Shown here one piece after another: positions 36,093-44,925 of a stretch of DNA of 64,000 nucleotides. Position 1 is the stretch's first letter. Every line of letters begins with the position of its first letter. The DNA lies in contig CP053915.1 of assembly GCA_021496925.1 (NCBI GenBank), forward strand, positions 3,747,501-3,811,500. The letters are read 5' to 3'. Origin of the DNA: Acidovorax sp. YS12. Its GTDB lineage: Bacteria; Pseudomonadota; Gammaproteobacteria; Burkholderiales; Burkholderiaceae_C. The notes under the pieces were generated by a model. It saw only the letters and a list, made by a program, of their open reading frames with translations. It did not search any database and was not told where the DNA came from. The translations under genes were made by a program, and so were the position numbers.

Positions 36093-36902
36093 TCAGGCGA
36101 GCCAGCGCTTGCGGCGCTTGTAGCTCTTGACGTCCTTGAAGCTCTTGCGCTCGCCGCCGCCGACGCCGAGGTAGAACTCCTTCACGTCCTCGTTGCTGGC
36201 CAGGTCGCTGGCGGTGCCGTCCATGACGATGCGGCCGCTTTCCATGATGTAGCCGTAGTCGGAGTACTTCAGCGCCATGTTGGTGTTCTGCTCGGCCAGC
36301 ACGAAGGTCACTTTTTCCTTCTTGTTCAGGTCCTGGACGATGTTGAACACTTCCTCCACGATCTGCGGCGCCAGGCCCATCGAGGGCTCGTCGAGCAGCA
36401 CCAGGCTGGGGTTGGCCATGATGGCGCGGCCAATGGCGCACATCTGCTGCTCGCCGCCGGAGGTGTAGGCGGCCTGCGAGGTGCGGCGCGTCTTCAGGCG
36501 CGGAAAGTAGTTGTAGACCTTCTCCAGGTTCGCGGCGATCTCGCCCTTGCTCTTGCGCGTGTACGAGCCGGTCATGAGGTTTTCCTCGATGGTCAGGTGG
36601 GCGAAGCAGTGGCGCCCTTCCATGACCTGCACCACGCCGCGCTTGACCAGGTCGGAGGGCGAGAGGTTGTCGATGCGCTCGCCGCGCAGGTCGATCGAGC
36701 CCTTGGTGACCTCGCCGCGCTCGGCCTTGAGCAGGTTGGAGATGGCGCGCAGCGTGGTGGTCTTGCCCGCGCCGTTGCCGCCCAGGATGGCGACGATGCT
36801 GCCTTCGGGCACCGACAGCGATACCCCCTTGAGCACGAGGATCACGTGGTTGTAGATCACCTCGATGCCGTTGACGTTCAGAACGATGTTTTTGGAGTCC
36901 AT
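36093..36902 (-). CDS. livF: Branched-chain amino acid-type ABC transporter ATP-binding protein (LivF)
   Basis: A 269-residue cytoplasmic ATPase. Walker A is LGGNGAGKTT near residue 41. The ABC signature TSGGEQQ is near 148. Walker B VLLLDEPSMGLAPQ is near 168. It has the short-spacer LivF form, with a basic C-terminal extension (KSYKRRKRWLA) beyond the usual length of about 240. It pairs with LivG to power the LivHM permease encoded upstream in the same operon. It is separated from the binding-protein gene by 224 bases that hold repeat family 2 copy B. Confidence 0.93.
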   Translation of the reverse strand: MDSKNIVLNVNGIEVIYNHVILVLKGVSLSVPEGSIVAILGGNGAGKTTTLRAISNLLKAERGEVTKGSIDLRGERIDNLSPSDLVKRGVVQVMEGRHCFAHLTIEENLMTGSYTRKSKGEIAANLEKVYNYFPRLKTRRTSQAAYTSGGEQQMCAIGRAIMANPSLVLLDEPSMGLAPQIVEEVFNIVQDLNKKEKVTFVLAEQNTNMALKYSDYGYIMESGRIVMDGTASDLASNEDVKEFYLGVGGGERKSFKDVKSYKRRKRWLA

Positions 36903-37014
36903 GGTGTTGCCTTCGCTGTGCCAATCGGGAGGGCTGCGGGCGCAACCCTTTCGATTGGCGGCTGCCTGGGGGCAACCGCTGTGTCACTGGCCGTTGAGAC
37001 TGGCGCTGCCGAGG

Positions 37015-37121
37015 CCGGCAGACGCCGCGCAAGGGCCGCCCCGCAGCGCTGGCGTCGTCCCCCTTCCCGAATCGCGCAGCGATTCGAGAGAAGGGGGAAG
37101 GCGCGCAGCGCCTCAGGGGGA
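37015..37121. repeat. Family-2 repeat, copy B (~107 bp)
   Basis: CCGGCAGACGCCGCGCAAGG to GCGCCTCAGGGGGA. It has the same core as copy A but a different inner stem (CGAATCGC/GCGATTCG). It lies within the operon between livF and the binding-protein gene. Confidence 0.8.
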
Positions 37122-37126
37122 TGCCC

Positions 37127-38455
37127 TCAAGACTGGCAGTCCGCCGCGTCGCGGCGCGTCATCTTCTTGTCGGCCAGGTACTTCTCCGAGCCGGACTTGA
37201 CCAGGGGCTTGAGGATCTGCTCATCGGCCTGGTACCAGTCGGAGGAGAACTTCCACTGCTTGCCGTCCCAGGTGTGCACGCGCGCCCAGGTCGAGCCCAT
37301 GTGGTCGTTGCAGCTGGTGGACAGCGGGCGCATCAGGTCGGTGAAGCCCAGCGCGTCCAGCTTCTTCTGGTCGAGCGCCAGGTTTTCCATGCCCCAGCGC
37401 ACCTGCTCGCCGGTCATGACCTTGCCCTTGCCGAAGCGCTCCTGCGCGCGGCGCACGGCTTCCACGCCCAGCATCTGGATGATGACGCCGCGCGTGTACA
37501 GCACCGAGCCCACTTCATCCTTCGGGCCCGTGCCCTGGCCCTTCTCATGCACGTGCTTCAGGATGTCCTGGATGACCTTGGACTGCGTGCCGTAGCCGTT
37601 GAGCGCCAGCGCGTGGTAGCCCTTGGCGCCTTCGCCCACGTCGCGCACGTCGGGCTCGGCACCGGCCCACCACACGCCGTACATCTTGTCGCGCGGGAAG
37701 CCGGTGGCCTGCGCTTCCTTCAGGGCGGTGGAGTTCATCACGCCCCAGCCCCACAGCAGCACGTAGTCCGGGCGGCTCTGGCGCACCTGCAGCCAGGTGG
37801 CCTTCTGCTCCACGCCGGGCGCGGTCACGGGCAGCATCTGCAGCTCGAAGCCGTGCATCTTGGAGCGCTCCTGCAGCAGCGGGATGGGCTCCTTGCCGAA
37901 CGGGCTGTCGTGGTAGACCAGGGCGATCTTCTTGCCCTTGAGCTTGTCCAGGCCGCCGGCGTTCTTGGCGATGTGCTGAATCAGGATGTCGGCGCCGGTC
38001 CAGTAGCTGCCCATGTAGGGGAAGTTCCACTTGAACGCCATGCCGTCCTGCGCCACGGACAGGCCGTAGCCCAGCGTCATCAGCGGGATCTTGTCCACGG
38101 GCGCCTTCTCGGTCAGCGCGAAGGTGATGCCGGTGGCCTGCGGATCGAACAGCGACACGCCGGGGCGGCTCTTCAGGCGCTCGTAGCACTCCACGCCGCG
38201 GTCGGTGGCGTAGCCGGTCTCGCATTCCTCGAACGTGATCTTCACGCCGTTGATGCCGCCGTCGCGCGCGTTGATGAGCTTGAGGTAGTCCTGTTTGCCG
38301 TTGGCCCAGGGCGTGCCGTTGGGGGCGTAGGGGCCCGTGCGGTACGACAGCAGCGGGAAGAACTGCTCCTTGGCTTGCGCGAAGGCGCTCGTGGCCACGC
38401 CAGAGGCGCCTGCGGCAACGACGGCGGCAGCGATCACGATTTTCGAAAGCTTCAT
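37127..38455 (-). CDS. ABC transporter periplasmic substrate-binding protein (Liv type)
   Basis: A 442-residue type 1 periplasmic binding protein with a cleavable signal (MKLSKIVIAAAVVAAGASGV, cleavage near AFAQA). The mature start KEQFFPLLSYRTGPYAPNG matches the family; NGVKITFEECETGYATDRGV and GADILIQHIAKNAGGLDKLK are typical. The ligand may be a branched-chain amino acid or an aromatic or aliphatic acid; the flanking CoA ligases favour an acid. AGGAGA precedes the ATG. It sits between livM and livF, so it is expressed with the transporter. Confidence 0.92.
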   Translation of the reverse strand: MKLSKIVIAAAVVAAGASGVATSAFAQAKEQFFPLLSYRTGPYAPNGTPWANGKQDYLKLINARDGGINGVKITFEECETGYATDRGVECYERLKSRPGVSLFDPQATGITFALTEKAPVDKIPLMTLGYGLSVAQDGMAFKWNFPYMGSYWTGADILIQHIAKNAGGLDKLKGKKIALVYHDSPFGKEPIPLLQERSKMHGFELQMLPVTAPGVEQKATWLQVRQSRPDYVLLWGWGVMNSTALKEAQATGFPRDKMYGVWWAGAEPDVRDVGEGAKGYHALALNGYGTQSKVIQDILKHVHEKGQGTGPKDEVGSVLYTRGVIIQMLGVEAVRRAQERFGKGKVMTGEQVRWGMENLALDQKKLDALGFTDLMRPLSTSCNDHMGSTWARVHTWDGKQWKFSSDWYQADEQILKPLVKSGSEKYLADKKMTRRDAADCQS

Positions 38456-38498
38456 GGTTGTCTCCTAGTCAGAGGTGGGCGAAACGCAGGAACGGGAA

Positions 38499-39575
38499 TC
38501 AATGCGGGAAGGGCCACACGCGCAGCTTCTGCTTGGCGGTGGACCACAGCTTGGCCAGGCCGTGGGGCTCGACGATCAGGAACCAGACGATCAGCGCGCC
38601 GAAGATCATCAGCTCGGCGTGCGACAGGCCGGCGGTGGAGATCTCCATGCCGAACAGGCCGAAGAGCGCGGGCAGGAACTGGTTCAGGAAGATGGGCAGC
38701 ACCACGATGAAGGCCGCGCCGAAGAACGCGCCCATGATGGAGCCCAGGCCGCCGATGATGACCATGAACAGCAGGCGGAACGACACCTCGACCGAGAACG
38801 CGGCCGGCTCCCACGAGCCCAGGTGCACGAAGGCCCACAGCGCGCCGGCCATGCCGACGATGAAGGAGCTGACGGCGAACGCCGAGAGCTTGGCGTACAT
38901 GGGGCGGATGCCGATCACGCTGGCGGCCACGTCCATGTCGCGGATGGCCATCCACTCGCGGCCGATGGCGCCGCGCACCAGGTTCTTGGCCAGCAGCGCC
39001 ACGACCACGAGCAGCGCGAGGCAGAACAGGTACTTGCTCATCGCGCTCTCGATCGGCATGCCCAGCACCTGCAGGTGGCTGACCGAGACCGAGCCCGAGT
39101 CGGAGTTGTTCGTGAACCACTTGATGCGCAGGAACATCCAGTCGCTGAAGAACTGCGCCGCCAGCGTGGCCACGGCCAGGTACAGGCCCTTGACGCGCAG
39201 GCTGGGCAGGCCGAACAGGATGCCGAAGAAGGTGGCGCACAGCCCGCCCAGGATCAGCGCCGGAATCAGCGGCATGCCGGGGAAGCGCACGAAGAAGTTG
39301 AACGCGCCGTAGGCCCCCACGGCCATGAAGGCGCCCGAGCCCAGCGAGATCTGGCCGCAGTAGCCGACCAGGATGTTCACGCCCAGGGCGGCCATCGACA
39401 TGATGACCAGCGGGATCAGGATGGCGCGGTAGAAGTAGTCGCTGGCCAGCATGGGCACGAGCACGAAGGCCACGGCCAGGAAGGCCAGGATGACGATGCG
39501 GTCCTGCGCGATCGGGAAGATCTGCTGGTCGGCACGGTAGCTCGTCTTGAACTGGCCGTTTTCGCGGTAGAACAT
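38499..39575 (-). CDS. livM: Branched-chain amino acid-type ABC transporter permease (LivM)
   Basis: A 358-residue inner-membrane permease with about ten hydrophobic segments. The family signature GYCGQISLGSGAFMAVGAYG is near residue 72-91, with LRVKGLYLAVATLAAQFF near 133 and REWMAIRDMDVAASVIGI (EAA-like coupling loop) near 209. AGGAGC lies upstream of the ATG. Preceded by livH with a 35-base gap, and followed by the binding protein after 43 bases. Confidence 0.94.
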   Translation of the reverse strand: MFYRENGQFKTSYRADQQIFPIAQDRIVILAFLAVAFVLVPMLASDYFYRAILIPLVIMSMAALGVNILVGYCGQISLGSGAFMAVGAYGAFNFFVRFPGMPLIPALILGGLCATFFGILFGLPSLRVKGLYLAVATLAAQFFSDWMFLRIKWFTNNSDSGSVSVSHLQVLGMPIESAMSKYLFCLALLVVVALLAKNLVRGAIGREWMAIRDMDVAASVIGIRPMYAKLSAFAVSSFIVGMAGALWAFVHLGSWEPAAFSVEVSFRLLFMVIIGGLGSIMGAFFGAAFIVVLPIFLNQFLPALFGLFGMEISTAGLSHAELMIFGALIVWFLIVEPHGLAKLWSTAKQKLRVWPFPH

Positions 39576-39610
39576 GTCTTGCTCCTAATTGTTCTGGTGG
39601 ATGCGGCGGT

Positions 39611-40540
39611 TCAGACGCGGTCGATGATCTTCTCGCCGAACAGGCCTTGGGGCCGGAACAGCAGGAACACGAGGGCCAGCACGTAGGCGAACCAGATTTC
39701 GATGCCCCCGCCCACGAACGGGCCCAGGTAGACCTCGGAGAGCTTCTCGCCCACGCCGATGATCAGGCCGCCGATGATGGCGCCGGGCACCGAGGTCAGG
39801 CCGCCCAGGATCACCACCGGCAACGCGCGCAGCGCCACGGTGGTCAGCGAGAACTGCACGCCGAGCTTGGAGCCCCAGATCATCCCGGCCACCAGGGCCA
39901 CCACGCCGGCCACGCACCAGACGATGACCCAGATGCGGTTGAGCGGAATGCCGATGGACTGGGCCGCCTGGTGGTCGTCGGCCACGGCGCGCAGCGCGCG
40001 GCCGGTGCCGGTCTTCTGGAAGAACAGGCTCAGCAGCACCACCAGCGCGGCGGCGATGGCGGCGGCGATCACGTCTTCCTTGTTCACCAGCACGCCGCCC
40101 TCGAACATCGACTCGAACAGGAACACCGGCTCCTTGGGCATGCCCACGTCGATCTTGTAGATGTCGCTGCCGAACAGCGTCTGGCCCAGGCCTTCCATGA
40201 AGTAGGTGATGCCCAGCGTGGCCATCAGCAGCGTGGCGCCTTCCTGGTTCACCAGGTGGCGCAGCACCAGCCGCTCGATCACCCAGGCGCAGACGAACAT
40301 GATGGCGCCCGCGATGATGAAGGCCGCCAGGTTGGCCACCAGCATGTTCTCGATGCCGGTCCACTTCGGGATCCATTCCGCGAAGCGCGCCATCGCCAGG
40401 GCCGCGAACAGCACCATGGCGCCTTGCGCGAAGTTGAACACGCCCGAGGCCTTGAAGATCAGCACGAAGCCGAGCGCCACCAGCGAGTACAGCATGCCCG
40501 CCATCAGGCCGCCGATCAGGGTTTCCAAAAAGAATGCCAT
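39611..40540 (-). CDS. livH: Branched-chain amino acid-type ABC transporter permease (LivH)
   Basis: A 309-residue inner-membrane permease with about eight hydrophobic segments. The N-terminal ETLIGGLMAGMLYSLVALGF is the characteristic first helix. GRALRAVADDHQAAQSIGI (coupling loop) lies near 193 and the C-terminal PQGLFGEKIIDRV is conserved. The ATG is preceded by AGGAGAGC. It follows livG by 21 bases in the same operon, and pairs with LivM to form the channel. Confidence 0.95.
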   Translation of the reverse strand: MAFFLETLIGGLMAGMLYSLVALGFVLIFKASGVFNFAQGAMVLFAALAMARFAEWIPKWTGIENMLVANLAAFIIAGAIMFVCAWVIERLVLRHLVNQEGATLLMATLGITYFMEGLGQTLFGSDIYKIDVGMPKEPVFLFESMFEGGVLVNKEDVIAAAIAAALVVLLSLFFQKTGTGRALRAVADDHQAAQSIGIPLNRIWVIVWCVAGVVALVAGMIWGSKLGVQFSLTTVALRALPVVILGGLTSVPGAIIGGLIIGVGEKLSEVYLGPFVGGGIEIWFAYVLALVFLLFRPQGLFGEKIIDRV

Positions 40541-40561
40541 GGTTGCTCTCCTGCCTTGCCC

Positions 40562-41347
40562 TCAGTGTCCTGCGCCCAGATAGGCGCGGATCACGTCTTC
40601 GTTGTTGCGCACTTCGTCGGGCGCGCCGTCGCCGATCTTCTTGCCGTAGTCGAGCACCACGACGCGGTCGGAGATGTCCATCACCACGCCCATGTCGTGC
40701 TCGATCAGCACGATGGTGGTGCCGAACTCGTCGTTCACGTCGAGGATGAAGCGACACATGTCCTGCTTCTCCTCGACGTTCATGCCGGCCATGGGTTCGT
40801 CCAGCAGCAGCACCTGCGGCTCCATGGCCAGGGCCCGGCCCAGGTCCACGCGCTTTTGCAGGCCGTAGGGCAGCTGGCCCACGGGCGTCTTGCGGTAGGC
40901 CTGGATTTCCAGGAAGTCGATGATGTGCTCGACGAACTCGCGGTGCGCGATCTCTTCCTTCTCCGCCGGGCCGATGCGCAGCGCCTGCAGCAGGATGTTG
41001 CTTTTGATCTTCAGGTTGCGGCCCGACATGATGTTGTCGATCACGCTCATGCCCTTGAACAGCGCCAGGTTCTGGAACGTGCGCGCCACGCCCATCTCGG
41101 CCACCTGGCGGCTGTTCATGTGGTCGAAGGTCTTGCCGCGGAAGGTGATGGAGCCCTCGGTGGGCGTGTACACGCCGTTGATGCAGTTGAGCATCGACGA
41201 CTTGCCGGCGCCGTTCGGGCCGATGATGGAGCGGATCTCGTGCTCCTTCACGTTGAACGAGATGTCCGTCAGCGCCTTCACGCCGCCAAAGCGCAGGCTG
41301 ATGTTCTTGATGTCGAGGATGACATCGCCGATCTTTTTCTGTGTCAT
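40562..41347 (-). CDS. livG: Branched-chain amino acid-type ABC transporter ATP-binding protein (LivG)
   Basis: A 261-residue ATPase: Walker A IGPNGAGKSS near residue 39, LivG-type MSGRNLKIKSN near 105, signature region LPYGLQKRVDLGRAL near 161, Walker B VLLLDEPMAGMN near 181, and the C-terminal RAYLGAGH. ATG 41347 is used; a TTG start five codons earlier, giving MGRTAM, would begin two bases after the upstream stop and is less likely. It is the second gene of the operon, just behind the acyl-CoA synthetase (15-base gap). Confidence 0.94.
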   Translation of the reverse strand: MTQKKIGDVILDIKNISLRFGGVKALTDISFNVKEHEIRSIIGPNGAGKSSMLNCINGVYTPTEGSITFRGKTFDHMNSRQVAEMGVARTFQNLALFKGMSVIDNIMSGRNLKIKSNILLQALRIGPAEKEEIAHREFVEHIIDFLEIQAYRKTPVGQLPYGLQKRVDLGRALAMEPQVLLLDEPMAGMNVEEKQDMCRFILDVNDEFGTTIVLIEHDMGVVMDISDRVVVLDYGKKIGDGAPDEVRNNEDVIRAYLGAGH

Positions 41348-41362
41348 GGCTGTGCGTCCCAA

Positions 41363-43288
41363 TCAGGCTTTGGCGGGGTGGGTTTTGGCATCCACGATGG
41401 TCAGGGTCGCGCTCACGCTGCCGGTGCGGCCGTCCTCGAACTTGACCTGCGTCTCGATGAACTGCTCCTTCTTGCCGGAGTACAGGGCATCGACCAGCAC
41501 GCCGTACTTCTGCGCGATGAAGCCGCGGCGCACCTTGCGCGTGCGGGTCAGCTCGTCGTCGTCCGGGTCCAGCTCCTTGTGCAGCACCAGGAAGCGCGCC
41601 ACCTGCGTGCCGGCCATGCCGGGCTCGCCCGCCAGGTCGGCGTTGACCTGGGCCACGCAGTCGGCGATCAGCTCCAGCACCTTGGCCTTGGAGGCCAGGT
41701 CCACGTAGCCTGCGTAGGGCAGGTTCTGGCGCTCGGCCCAGTTGCCCACGGCCTCGAAGTCGATGTTGATGAAGGCGCACACCTTGTCGCGCTCGTGGCC
41801 GAAGCACACGGCTTCCTTGACGTGCGAGAAGAACTTGAGCTTGTTCTCGATGTAGTTGGGCGCGAACATGGCGCCGGAGTTGGTCTTGCCCACGTCCTTG
41901 GCGCGGTCGATGATGCGCAACTGGCCCTCGGCGTCGATCACGCCGGCATCGCCGGTGTGGAACCAGCCCTCGGCGTCGATGACCTCGGCCGTGGCGTCCG
42001 GGCGCTTGTAGTACTCCTTGAGCACCGACACGCCCTTGAGCAGCACCTCGCCGTTGTCGGCGATCTTCAGCTCGATGCCGGGCGCCGCCTGGCCCACGGT
42101 GTTCAGGTTGACCTGGCGGTCGCGCTGCAGGCACACGTAGGCGCAGGTCTCGGTCTGGCCGTAGAACTGCTTGAGGTTGATGCCGATGGAGCGGAAGAAG
42201 CGGAACAGGTCCGGCCCGATGGCCGCGCCCGCCGTGTAGGCCACATGGATGCGCGACAGCCCCATGGCGTTGCGCAGCGGGCCGTAGATCATCAGGTCGC
42301 CCAGCTTGTACTTGATGCGGTCGAGCAGGCCCACCGGCTTGCCATCAAGGATGTCGGAGCCCACGCGGCGCGCGAGCTGCATGCACTTCTCGTACAGCCA
42401 GCGCTTGGACGGCGCGGCGTCCTCCATGCGGATGGAGATCGAGGTCAGCATGCCCTCGAACACGCGCGGCGGCGCGAAGTAGTACGTCGGGCCGATCTCG
42501 CGCATGTCGATGCTCACCGTGGCCGCCGATTCCGGGCAGTTGATGGTGTAGCCCGCCACCAGCCACTGCGCCAGCGAGAACAGGTGGTCGCCCACCCAGG
42601 CGGGCGGCAGGTAGGAAATGATGCTGTCGTCGGGCCCGAGCTGGTCCACCTCGGTGGCGCCGCGCGCCGCGCCGATGAAGCTGGAGTGCGTCTGGCACAC
42701 GCCCTTGGGCTTGCCGGTAGTGCCCGAGGTGTAGAGGATCACCGAAACGTCATCGGGCTTGACGGCCGCCACCATGGCGTCCCAGGCCTGCGGGTGGGCC
42801 TTGTCCCAGGCGGCGCCCTGCTCCAGCAGCTGCTCCACGCTGATCAGGCCCGGCTGGTCGTAGTTGCGCAGGCCGCGCGGGTCGTCGTAGATGATGGCGC
42901 GGATGCTGGGCACGGTCTCGCGCACTTCCAGCAGCTTGTCCACCTGTTCCTGGTTCTCGGCGAAGGCCACGGTGATCTCCGCGTCCTGCATCACGAACGT
43001 CATTTCGGCGGCCACGGCGTCCTGGTACAGCGGCACCGGCACGGCGCCCAGCGCCTGGGCGGCCACGAAGCCCATGTACAGGTGCGGCCGGTTGTCGCTG
43101 ATCAGGGCCAGGTTCTGGCCACGCTGCAGGCCCAGCGCGGCCAGACCGCAGGCCATGTGGCGCACGGTGCGGGCCGTGTCGGACCAGCTCCAGGTTTGCC
43201 AGATGCCATATTCTTTTTCGCGCAGCGCCGGGGCATCGGGGCGCTCGGCGGCATGCTTTAGCAGCAGATGCGGAAACGTGGTGCTCAT
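41363..43288 (-). CDS. AMP-dependent acyl-CoA synthetase (long-chain fatty acid/carboxylic acid ligase)
   Basis: A 641-residue adenylate-forming ligase. The AMP-binding loop ILYTSGTTGKPKG is near residue 185, with QFYGQTETCAYV (A5-type motif) near 371, GWFHTGDAGVID near 434 and DRAKDVGKTNSGAMFAP near 455. It is the first gene of the minus-strand operon with LivGHM, binding protein, LivF and a PaaK-like ligase. Such FadD15-like synthetases next to Liv transporters are common in betaproteobacteria and may activate the imported acid. ATG 43288 has AGGAA upstream; the longer frame adds 19 residues without a ribosome site. The substrate is unknown. Confidence 0.9.
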   Translation of the reverse strand: MSTTFPHLLLKHAAERPDAPALREKEYGIWQTWSWSDTARTVRHMACGLAALGLQRGQNLALISDNRPHLYMGFVAAQALGAVPVPLYQDAVAAEMTFVMQDAEITVAFAENQEQVDKLLEVRETVPSIRAIIYDDPRGLRNYDQPGLISVEQLLEQGAAWDKAHPQAWDAMVAAVKPDDVSVILYTSGTTGKPKGVCQTHSSFIGAARGATEVDQLGPDDSIISYLPPAWVGDHLFSLAQWLVAGYTINCPESAATVSIDMREIGPTYYFAPPRVFEGMLTSISIRMEDAAPSKRWLYEKCMQLARRVGSDILDGKPVGLLDRIKYKLGDLMIYGPLRNAMGLSRIHVAYTAGAAIGPDLFRFFRSIGINLKQFYGQTETCAYVCLQRDRQVNLNTVGQAAPGIELKIADNGEVLLKGVSVLKEYYKRPDATAEVIDAEGWFHTGDAGVIDAEGQLRIIDRAKDVGKTNSGAMFAPNYIENKLKFFSHVKEAVCFGHERDKVCAFINIDFEAVGNWAERQNLPYAGYVDLASKAKVLELIADCVAQVNADLAGEPGMAGTQVARFLVLHKELDPDDDELTRTRKVRRGFIAQKYGVLVDALYSGKKEQFIETQVKFEDGRTGSVSATLTIVDAKTHPAKA

Positions 43289-43577
43289 GGACGGTTGTTC
43301 CTGTGGTTCACCAAAGAGGGCGGGTTCGGCACGCTCATGCCTCACCTATGAATTTGCAAGCAATGGTAGGGAGAACTTTGACGTCAATATGTCTTGCCAA
43401 CGACAATTTACGGGAAACTCCCCATCGGGTTAACCTTACTCGACTCCAGGGTTTGCCGCTTCTGGTATCCGACGGCCGCGCAGGGCTGTGCCGGGCCCGG
43501 GAAGCGGGGCCCATGCAGGCGTTGCGGGGAACAGGAAATGAAGGCGCGGCGGGCCGGACGCGCCCGCGCACAGGCGC
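43289..43577. promoter_or_regulatory. Upstream region of the acyl-CoA synthetase/liv operon, with a palindrome
   Basis: This 289-base gap holds no credible gene. On the minus strand it is AT-richer than its surroundings and contains a perfect 10-bp palindrome TTGACGTCAA (43378-43387), about 90 bases before the operon start, a plausible operator or -35 region. The left part (43470-43577) is GC-rich with no obvious structure. A precise promoter cannot be fixed. Confidence 0.35.
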
Positions 43578-44732
43578 TCAGCGCACGTACTTGCCGTCGC
43601 GCCCGACCAGGGTCAGTTCGACGAAGCGCGAGGCGTTGCGCCCCGGCTCGGTGGCGTGGACCTCGAAGCCGCCCAGGTCGAGCTTGCGCAGGCTCCAGGT
43701 GGCGTCGATGAAGCTGGCGCGCGTGGGGTTCTTGCCCGCGCGCTGCAGTGCTTCGCAGAACACCCGGGCGTTGATGTAGCCCTCCAGCGCCAGGTGCGAG
43801 GGCTCGGTCTTGGCACCGATGGCCTTCCAGGCCTGCACGAATTCGCGCGCCACCGGCACCACCGGGTTGGTGGGCAGCGGCATCACCTGGGTCAGCGCCA
43901 TGCCTACGGCGTCGGCGCCCAGCGCGGCGATGTTGGCCGACGTGCCCAGCACCGACAGCCCGTACAGCGCCGTGCCGCGGCGCAGCGCGCGGAAGGATTT
44001 GACGAACTCCATGGCCGGCTTGCCGGCCAGGCCGATCAGCACGGCCTCGGGCTGGGCCTGGGCGATCTTGGCGGCCGCGGCGGCGGCATCGCTGGCGTTG
44101 TTCTCCACCGTGGCCGAAGGGCCCTCGGGCAGGCCCAGCTTGGCCATGGAGCGCTGCGTGGCGTTGAACACTTCCTTGCCGAAGCTGTTGGCCTGGTAGG
44201 CGATGGCGATGCGCTTGATGCCCAGCGTGTGCAGGTGCTGCACCAGCTTTTCCGCCTCCTCGGCGTAGCTGGCGCGGATGTTGAACACGTTGCGCTGCGG
44301 CACGCGGCTGAGCTGCGCGCCGGTGAAGGGCGCGAAGAACGGTATGCCCGACTCCAGCACCATGGGCAGCATGGCCTCGACGTTGGCCGTGCCCATGCAG
44401 TTGAACAGCGCGAAGGTGCTGGGGTCGGCCACCAACTGCCTGGCGTTGGCCAGGCCTTTTTGCACGTCGTACTGGTCGTCCAGCGTGTTGAGCACGATGC
44501 TGCGGCCCTGGATGCCGCCGCGCGCGTTCACGGCGGCGAAGGCGGCCTGCGCGCCCTGGTGCATGGCCGATCCCAGCTCGCCCAGCGGACCCGTCAGGTC
44601 GGTGCTCTGGCCGAGCACGATCTGGCTTTCCTGCGCGCTGGCCGGGCCCGCCTGCAGCCAGGGCAGGGCCGCGGCGGCGGTGCCGGCGAGCAGGGCGCGG
44701 CGGGACAGTCGGGTCTGGAGGGCGTGGGGCAT
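43578..44732 (-). CDS. ABC transporter substrate-binding protein with Tat-like signal
   Basis: A 384-residue type 1 periplasmic binding protein of the Liv/amide-binding kind. The N terminus (RLSRRALLAGTAAAALPWLQ) has a twin-arginine-like motif SRRALL before a hydrophobic stretch, cleavage near ASAQE, so Tat export is possible. The mature part IVLGQSTDLTGPLGELG, then GIPFFAPFTGAQLSRV and IAYQANSFGKEV, fits ligand-binding proteins for branched-chain or amide ligands. No permease is adjacent; it may feed the Liv operon next door or act as an orphan. It is divergent from a Crp/Fnr-type regulator (193-base gap). Confidence 0.9.
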   Translation of the reverse strand: MPHALQTRLSRRALLAGTAAAALPWLQAGPASAQESQIVLGQSTDLTGPLGELGSAMHQGAQAAFAAVNARGGIQGRSIVLNTLDDQYDVQKGLANARQLVADPSTFALFNCMGTANVEAMLPMVLESGIPFFAPFTGAQLSRVPQRNVFNIRASYAEEAEKLVQHLHTLGIKRIAIAYQANSFGKEVFNATQRSMAKLGLPEGPSATVENNASDAAAAAAKIAQAQPEAVLIGLAGKPAMEFVKSFRALRRGTALYGLSVLGTSANIAALGADAVGMALTQVMPLPTNPVVPVAREFVQAWKAIGAKTEPSHLALEGYINARVFCEALQRAGKNPTRASFIDATWSLRKLDLGGFEVHATEPGRNASRFVELTLVGRDGKYVR

Positions 44733-44925
44733 GCTGGAATTCCTCAGGCTGCGGTGAAACGGCGGATATTGCGGTTCCGGCAGATAAAAATCTGTCCGCG
44801 CAACGACAATCGGTCACGTGGTATTCCAGTAGATTATGACCACGCCGGGAACATGGATGCCACCTCCGCCATGGCCGCATTCCCGCTTCGCCCCGCGCCG
44901 TCCGCCCCATTGCCGTAGCCCCGCC

